From: Capniomyces stellatus
Taxonomy: Eukaryota > Kickxellomycota > Harpellomycetes > Harpellales > Legeriomycetaceae
Direction of reading: 5' to 3'
DNA: 64,000 nucleotides
Assembly (NCBI GenBank): GCA_001661515.1
Contig: LUVW01000028.1
Span: forward strand, 78,174-142,173
Part shown: piece by piece, positions 60,038-64,000 of the stretch
Position numbering within the stretch: the first letter of the stretch is position 1
Layout: each line of letters opens with the position of its first letter
Translations under genes and position numbers: made by a program
The notes under the pieces: model-generated
The model's input: only the letters and a program-made list of their open reading frames with translations
Told to the model about the DNA's origin: nothing
Database searches by the model: none

Positions 60038-61966
60038 TTAGTTTGCAGGGGTTGGTGTAGAGACATTGTTGGTAGCAGAGTTTCCAGTAGGATTGGTGGC
60101 ATAATCGCCAGAGTCAACCAGCTTAACAATCTTGCCAATAGCGATAGTTTTCCCCTCGTCTCTCAGGGTAAAGCGGCCAAGTTGGGGGAAATCAGCAAAA
60201 CGCTCAACACAGGTTGGGGTGGCCAAAGAGAGTCTGGCAATACAGGCCTGACCCTTCTTGACAAACTGAGGAGGTTTTCTGGATTTTCTGCCCTTTTTGT
60301 CCATAAGGTGGAGCAAGTCAACGAGTTCAACCTCCTCGATTGCGGTGTGGATGTGCAGGACGGCGTTGTACCCAGGCGCAATGATGTTTTTGGCATCGAC
60401 AATGACGAGCTGTGCGTCAAAGGTGACGGAAGTTTTGCATGGCTGCTTCAAGTCACTCAACACGTTTCCTTCGCTCACATCTTCCTCCTCAATTCCTCTC
60501 AGTCTGATCCTGATATTGTCCCCGCAAATTCCCGACTCGATTTCCGTCTCGTCCTCCGAGTAAATCGTTGCAACTTCGCAAGTCCGTTTGTTGGGCATCA
60601 TAACGAGCTTCTGTCCAATCTTCACGTACCCAGACTCGATTTTACCTCCAATAATCGTGCCCATATCCTTGTACTTTTCCATCACCGGCATTCTGAGTGG
60701 TGCATTCACCTTTCTCTCAACTGCCGTCAGCCCGTCCAGAATCTCCAGTAACGAAGGCCCACTGTACCAGCTGCTCCCCGCACTTGTCGACCGGTCCTTC
60801 ACATTCTCGCCCGTGTACCCAGACAGCGGCAAAAATATCAAATCCGTCTTGGGGTTGTACCCAGCACTCTTCAAAAACGGCGTCAACTTGCCTAGAATCT
60901 CGTCGTACCTCGCCTTGTCCCACTTGACTGTTGGGTCGTCCATCTTGTTTATCGCCACCACCAGCTGCTTCACCCCACTGGTCTTTGCCAACATCGCATG
61001 CTCTCTTGTTTGGCCTCCTCGGTCAAACCCTGTCTCAAACTCGCCCTTTCTCGCACTGATCACCAGCACTCCAACATCTGCCTGCGCTGCTCCACCCAAC
61101 ATCGATGGCACAAAGTTCTTGTGTCCTGGCGCATCCAATACTGTGTATCTTCTCTTGTCCGTTTCAAAAAACGCCTTTCCGCACTCCACCGTCTTGCCCT
61201 TTGCTCTCTCCTCCGTATTCGTATCAAGCGCCCAACTCAAGTACCAACTTTCTCTCCCCGCCTCCTTTGCATCCCGCTCATACTTTTCCATTGTTCTCTT
61301 GTCCACCATTCCTGTCAAAAACAATATGTTTCCTCCCAACGTCGACTTCCCTGCATCTACATGCCCAATAAATATCACATTAAAGTGCTCCTTAAAGTGC
61401 TGGTTAAGCAACTCCTCCTCCTCTGCCACCGTAAGATCTGGCTCAATATCTTTTGCCGCAGCAATATTCACTTGGCTTGATGAATTGCTTGATACTATCG
61501 CCTTTTTAACTACTGCTACTGGTGCTGGTGTTGCTACTGCTACTGGTGCTGGTACTACTACTGGTGGTGTTTGTGTTTGCACTACTGGCGCAACTACTAC
61601 CGGTGCCTGAACTGGTGCCTGAACTGGTACTACTACTGGTGCTTGTACTGGTGCTGGCATTGGGTTAGGAACTGAGGTTGGTGGTAGGTTTACAACTCTT
61701 GGTGCTGCGCCTCCCAAAGACAAGTTCAACACTCTTGGTGCCCCTAAACTTGCCCCTGCTGGATTCCCACTTGATGGCTGCACTGACCTAGGGACAAATG
61801 CTGGTGCATGCGCTCTTAGTATTGGCTTGAACTCTGCTGCTTTTGCATTGAGCTTCAGCTCTGTCGTTTTTTTGTTCAATTCATCCATCATTCGGCTCCC
61901 TTTCTTTGGTGCTTTGTCCGAATCAAACTCATCCATAAATCTACTACCCTTGCTAGTGTTGTCCAT
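60038..61966 (-). CDS. SUP35: Eukaryotic release factor 3 GTPase (Sup35/eRF3)
   Basis: Single exon, 642 residues. The C-terminal two thirds is an EF-1alpha-like GTPase: P-loop GHVDAGKST near residue 201, DAPGHKNFV (G3) near 276, NKMD (G4) near 339, and the eRF3-type ends GRFTLRDEGKTIAIGKI. With eRF1 it drives stop-codon recognition and peptide release in the cytosol. The N-terminus has two overlapping PAM2 motifs that would bind poly(A)-binding protein (LNAKAAEFKP at 39-48 and APAFVP at 54-59). It has no Gln/Asn-rich prion tract like that of budding yeast; it carries a Pro/Val/Ala-rich linker (about 100-165) instead. The first 30 residues contain a duplicated motif, GSRFMDEF and GSRMMDEL. The start is the first ATG of the open frame, and the C-terminal tail ends in STPTPAN. 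Confidence 0.95.
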   Translation of the reverse strand: MDNTSKGSRFMDEFDSDKAPKKGSRMMDELNKKTTELKLNAKAAEFKPILRAHAPAFVPRSVQPSSGNPAGASLGAPRVLNLSLGGAAPRVVNLPPTSVPNPMPAPVQAPVVVPVQAPVQAPVVVAPVVQTQTPPVVVPAPVAVATPAPVAVVKKAIVSSNSSSQVNIAAAKDIEPDLTVAEEEELLNQHFKEHFNVIFIGHVDAGKSTLGGNILFLTGMVDKRTMEKYERDAKEAGRESWYLSWALDTNTEERAKGKTVECGKAFFETDKRRYTVLDAPGHKNFVPSMLGGAAQADVGVLVISARKGEFETGFDRGGQTREHAMLAKTSGVKQLVVAINKMDDPTVKWDKARYDEILGKLTPFLKSAGYNPKTDLIFLPLSGYTGENVKDRSTSAGSSWYSGPSLLEILDGLTAVERKVNAPLRMPVMEKYKDMGTIIGGKIESGYVKIGQKLVMMPNKRTCEVATIYSEDETEIESGICGDNIRIRLRGIEEEDVSEGNVLSDLKQPCKTSVTFDAQLVIVDAKNIIAPGYNAVLHIHTAIEEVELVDLLHLMDKKGRKSRKPPQFVKKGQACIARLSLATPTCVERFADFPQLGRFTLRDEGKTIAIGKIVKLVDSGDYATNPTGNSATNNVSTPTPAN

Positions 61967-62559
61967 CTTTATCTTTTTTTTTTTTGTTACTTTCGCCTCT
62001 AATCTTTTGTTTTTCCTTTATGGTAGCCTTCCCTGTTTGTTTTATTCTTTTTGTTTGTTTCCTACTGTCTATTATTTTACCAATCTAACTCGCTTGATCT
62101 GATGAAATAATTCCAAATTTAAACAACCCTTAATTCCAATTCTTGATCGGCCAATTTAAGAAAAATATTTTATTTTCTTTTTATAACAAAGCTATTTGTT
62201 TAATTTCAACCTCAAAACGGCACTTTTTTTTTTCTTTTTTTCCCTATCTTTTTTTTAAAAAAAATATATAATGGACTGTTGTTATTAACGATGATTAATA
62301 TTGTGAAAAATACTGAAAAGCTATGGCTGTATTTTTAAGTTAAATCTTCACAATTTAATAGCTATCGAATCATTTTCCCATTTTACGGTTACCTAAACCT
62401 TCAATTTAAAATGGGCCAAAACCTTTCAAGAAATTAATAATAGAAACAAAAAACTAATATTTGATTTATTGAATTAGTAATTTACCTTGTAATTTTCCAG
62501 TAGCACTTTTTAAAGCAGACGTTGTTTTCTTTTGTGAAAAAAAACAGTTGTACCTTCAG

Positions 62560-63888
62560 GAATTCACCCAAAGCAAAATCAGGGTCAGCTTCGTTAAAGA
62601 TGTCCCAATATCTTTACCTGATTCATATTGCTGATTCTCCCTTGACATTCCAACGTCTGCGTATTTTTTTCAATTGTCGTTTAGGTATTTTGGCAAAACT
62701 GGATATTAGTAGCTATGTCGACATATCATGTATAGCTCTTGGGCCTTTCTTTGGCTCCTTTATCTCATGGTATTTGATCTGAAAGTAATAGAATATCAAC
62801 ACTAAGAGAGATACTCTGAATTAGCAACACCAAGAGATGTGATATCAAGAAACATAATCACACATCAAAAAGATTATTTAGTTAGCTTTAAGCCATGGAA
62901 ACTAGAAACAAAACACCGCATAACAGACATGTAGACACAAAAATATGTGTGTAAACATAGGTTACTCTGGCCACAGACATAACGAACTGTATCTTGCATT
63001 ATCACATCTTCTATTCTCATATTCTATTCTCATATTCTATTCTCATATTCTATTCTCANNNNGGTCTAATCGGGTTTCAGTAACGTTTGCGGGGTTCTCT
63101 GTGATTCATATCACTGAACCTGAAGCTGGGATTCAGTTCAAATGATGTTTTAGTTGGTTTTATGCAGTTCTGTGTTGGGTAAGAGTGTTTGGACTTGGAA
63201 ACCAGAGGATGGCAGGGTGACAAGATGGCCCTTAACAAAGACACGCTGTGGCACACTCGCGGATAAACTCTGCCAAAATGATCAAACATAAGGTAAAATA
63301 TATACACTCAGTGCCTTGAATGTTTCTAGTAAATATTTATCCTCCAAAATTAGCTACTGGAGTTTAATCTGTGTCGTGAACCTGAACCTTTTTTGTTGCT
63401 GAAGATAAAATTCGGCTTTTGTCAAATCCAAGCAAGTAGAATAGTTACAAACACCACATAATACAAGTCAAATGCTCTTTTTCTTCAACTATTGTCTCTG
63501 CGCAACATGTCATCAGCAATCCAAGTAGACTGCAGCAATAAAAGGGCAATGTATTGTTTGTAACTTATCAATCAATGAAACATAACAGAATAAAATAAAA
63601 TAAAGTGTAGCACTTTCAGCTTTCCAGATAAAAAAAATACCGTTGAGGGGAAGCCGTTTAAAGCCATGCATCCGTCCGTGGCTAGAGTTGATCTACAGCA
63701 TAATTAGTGCTGGAACCCCCGGCATTGGTTCTGGCTTCTCTTAGGAGCATTCCTCGCCATCCTTCAATAGCATCTTGGTGCAGGATAATGCTATACTTGT
63801 GTTTACCTTTCTTGATAAAGGCCACTGAAACTACAATCAATGTTGCTACCAAAAATGATAACATTGCCACTAAATGAACAAGAGACAT
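62560..63888 (-). pseudogene. Possible relic of protoporphyrinogen oxidase (HEM14-like)
   Basis: Separate minus-strand pieces lie in the order expected for this FAD enzyme of haem synthesis. At 63888-63682 two frames read an FSGL and then YSIILHQDAIEGWRGMLLRE, ending at a TAG that interrupts a PRT-like block. At about 63273-63150 is PQRVFVKGHLVTLPSS, matching the family's NR-(F/Y)-x-Y-x-x-x-L-x-x-LP-(S/T) signature. At 62782-62717 is IKEPKKGPRAIHDMST after a good acceptor, and at 62620-62560 is WDIFNEADPDFALGEFL. The pieces need frame changes and one stop, and a gap interrupts the interval. The resemblance is weak and by eye. The 68-codon frame at 63682-63888 could also be an unrelated small membrane protein (hydrophobic residues 3-25). 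Confidence 0.3.
63011..63062. repeat. 13-bp tandem repeat ending in an assembly gap
   Basis: Units of CTATTCTCATATT start at 63011, 63024 and 63037, and a fourth at 63050 is cut by NNNN at 63059-63062. The array is probably longer than shown. Confidence 0.9.
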
Positions 63889-64000
63889 CGGCTCTTAGGA
63901 TACTTGATTCGTATCAATACACCAACAATTCGTTCGTCACACAGCAAGACATATTTGATAGATATGTGGGCTGGTAAACATTCGCAACTTGCTTCAATCG

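Larger units (their letters stand above)
61967..64000. other. Right-hand gene-poor region with an assembly gap
   Basis: About 2 kb from the SUP35 start to the window edge. It holds the T-rich SUP35 leader, an unrecognised and partly frame-broken set of minus-strand coding-like pieces (listed as a possible relic at 62560-63888), a 13-bp repeat running into a four-N gap (63059-63062), and otherwise AT-rich sequence. No intact gene was established. Confidence 0.5.

Noticed and set aside
48000..64000. CRISPR array, phage or intact transposon
   Set aside because: No regularly spaced repeats with unique spacers, no transposase, integrase or reverse-transcriptase motifs, and no terminal inverted repeats seen here or elsewhere in the window.

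Overview
The window is AT-rich nuclear DNA of a fungus with many short GT-AG introns and long gene-poor spacers. Several markers point to the fungal kingdom: a Bem1-type polarity scaffold (SH3-SH3-PX-PB1), a Zap1-like zinc-finger regulator, an Mgr3-like mitochondrial TPR protein and SUP35/eRF3. A very long Rod/KNTC1 kinetochore gene, a family missing from the well-studied yeasts, argues for an early-diverging lineage rather than an ascomycete yeast. I cannot name the species. Position 1 is a poly-C run and there are three N gaps (8153-8155, 56888, 63059-63062), so this is draft assembly.

Layout: BEM1-like (-, 613-3543); a 6 kb gene-poor spacer; Zap1-like factor (+, 9572-11428); ERD2 KDEL receptor (+, 4 exons, 12840-14356); THP3/LENG8-like SAC3-domain protein (+, 10 exons, 15493-19300); MRE11 (+, 5 exons, 20164-23748); Mgr3-like TPR protein (+, 2 exons, 24236-25912); a 2.8 kb spacer; giant RhoGEF (+, 3 exons, 28759-35982); aquaglyceroporin-like channel (-, 36481-37434); Rod/KNTC1 (-, 2 exons, 38568-48455); small secreted Gly/His-rich protein (+, 50082-50570); YVH1 dual-specificity phosphatase (-, 8 exons, 51207-53291); second small secreted Arg/Gly-rich protein (-, 53819-54205); TLG1/syntaxin-6 SNARE (-, 8 exons, 55261-56819); OTU1/YOD1 deubiquitinase (+, about 7 exons, 57686-59790, with an apparent one-base frame problem); SUP35/eRF3 (-, 60038-61966); then a poor region with fragments that resemble a broken protoporphyrinogen oxidase. 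Exon joins were worked out by hand from splice signals, reading phase and family similarity.

The genes are mostly independent housekeeping functions. Loose themes are cell polarity (Bem1 scaffold and a RhoGEF), Golgi/ER traffic (ERD2, TLG1), mitotic and DNA-damage control (Rod, Mre11), protein quality control and translation (OTU1, SUP35, YVH1, Mgr3-like) and the cell surface (two secreted repeat proteins, the channel). I see no operon, CRISPR array, phage, intact transposon, rRNA or convincing tRNA. The most notable observations are the intact 3.2 kb-codon Rod gene in a fungus, an aquaporin without the near-invariant selectivity-filter arginine, a related pair of small secreted repeat proteins flanking YVH1, and degraded coding-like relics in the spacers.
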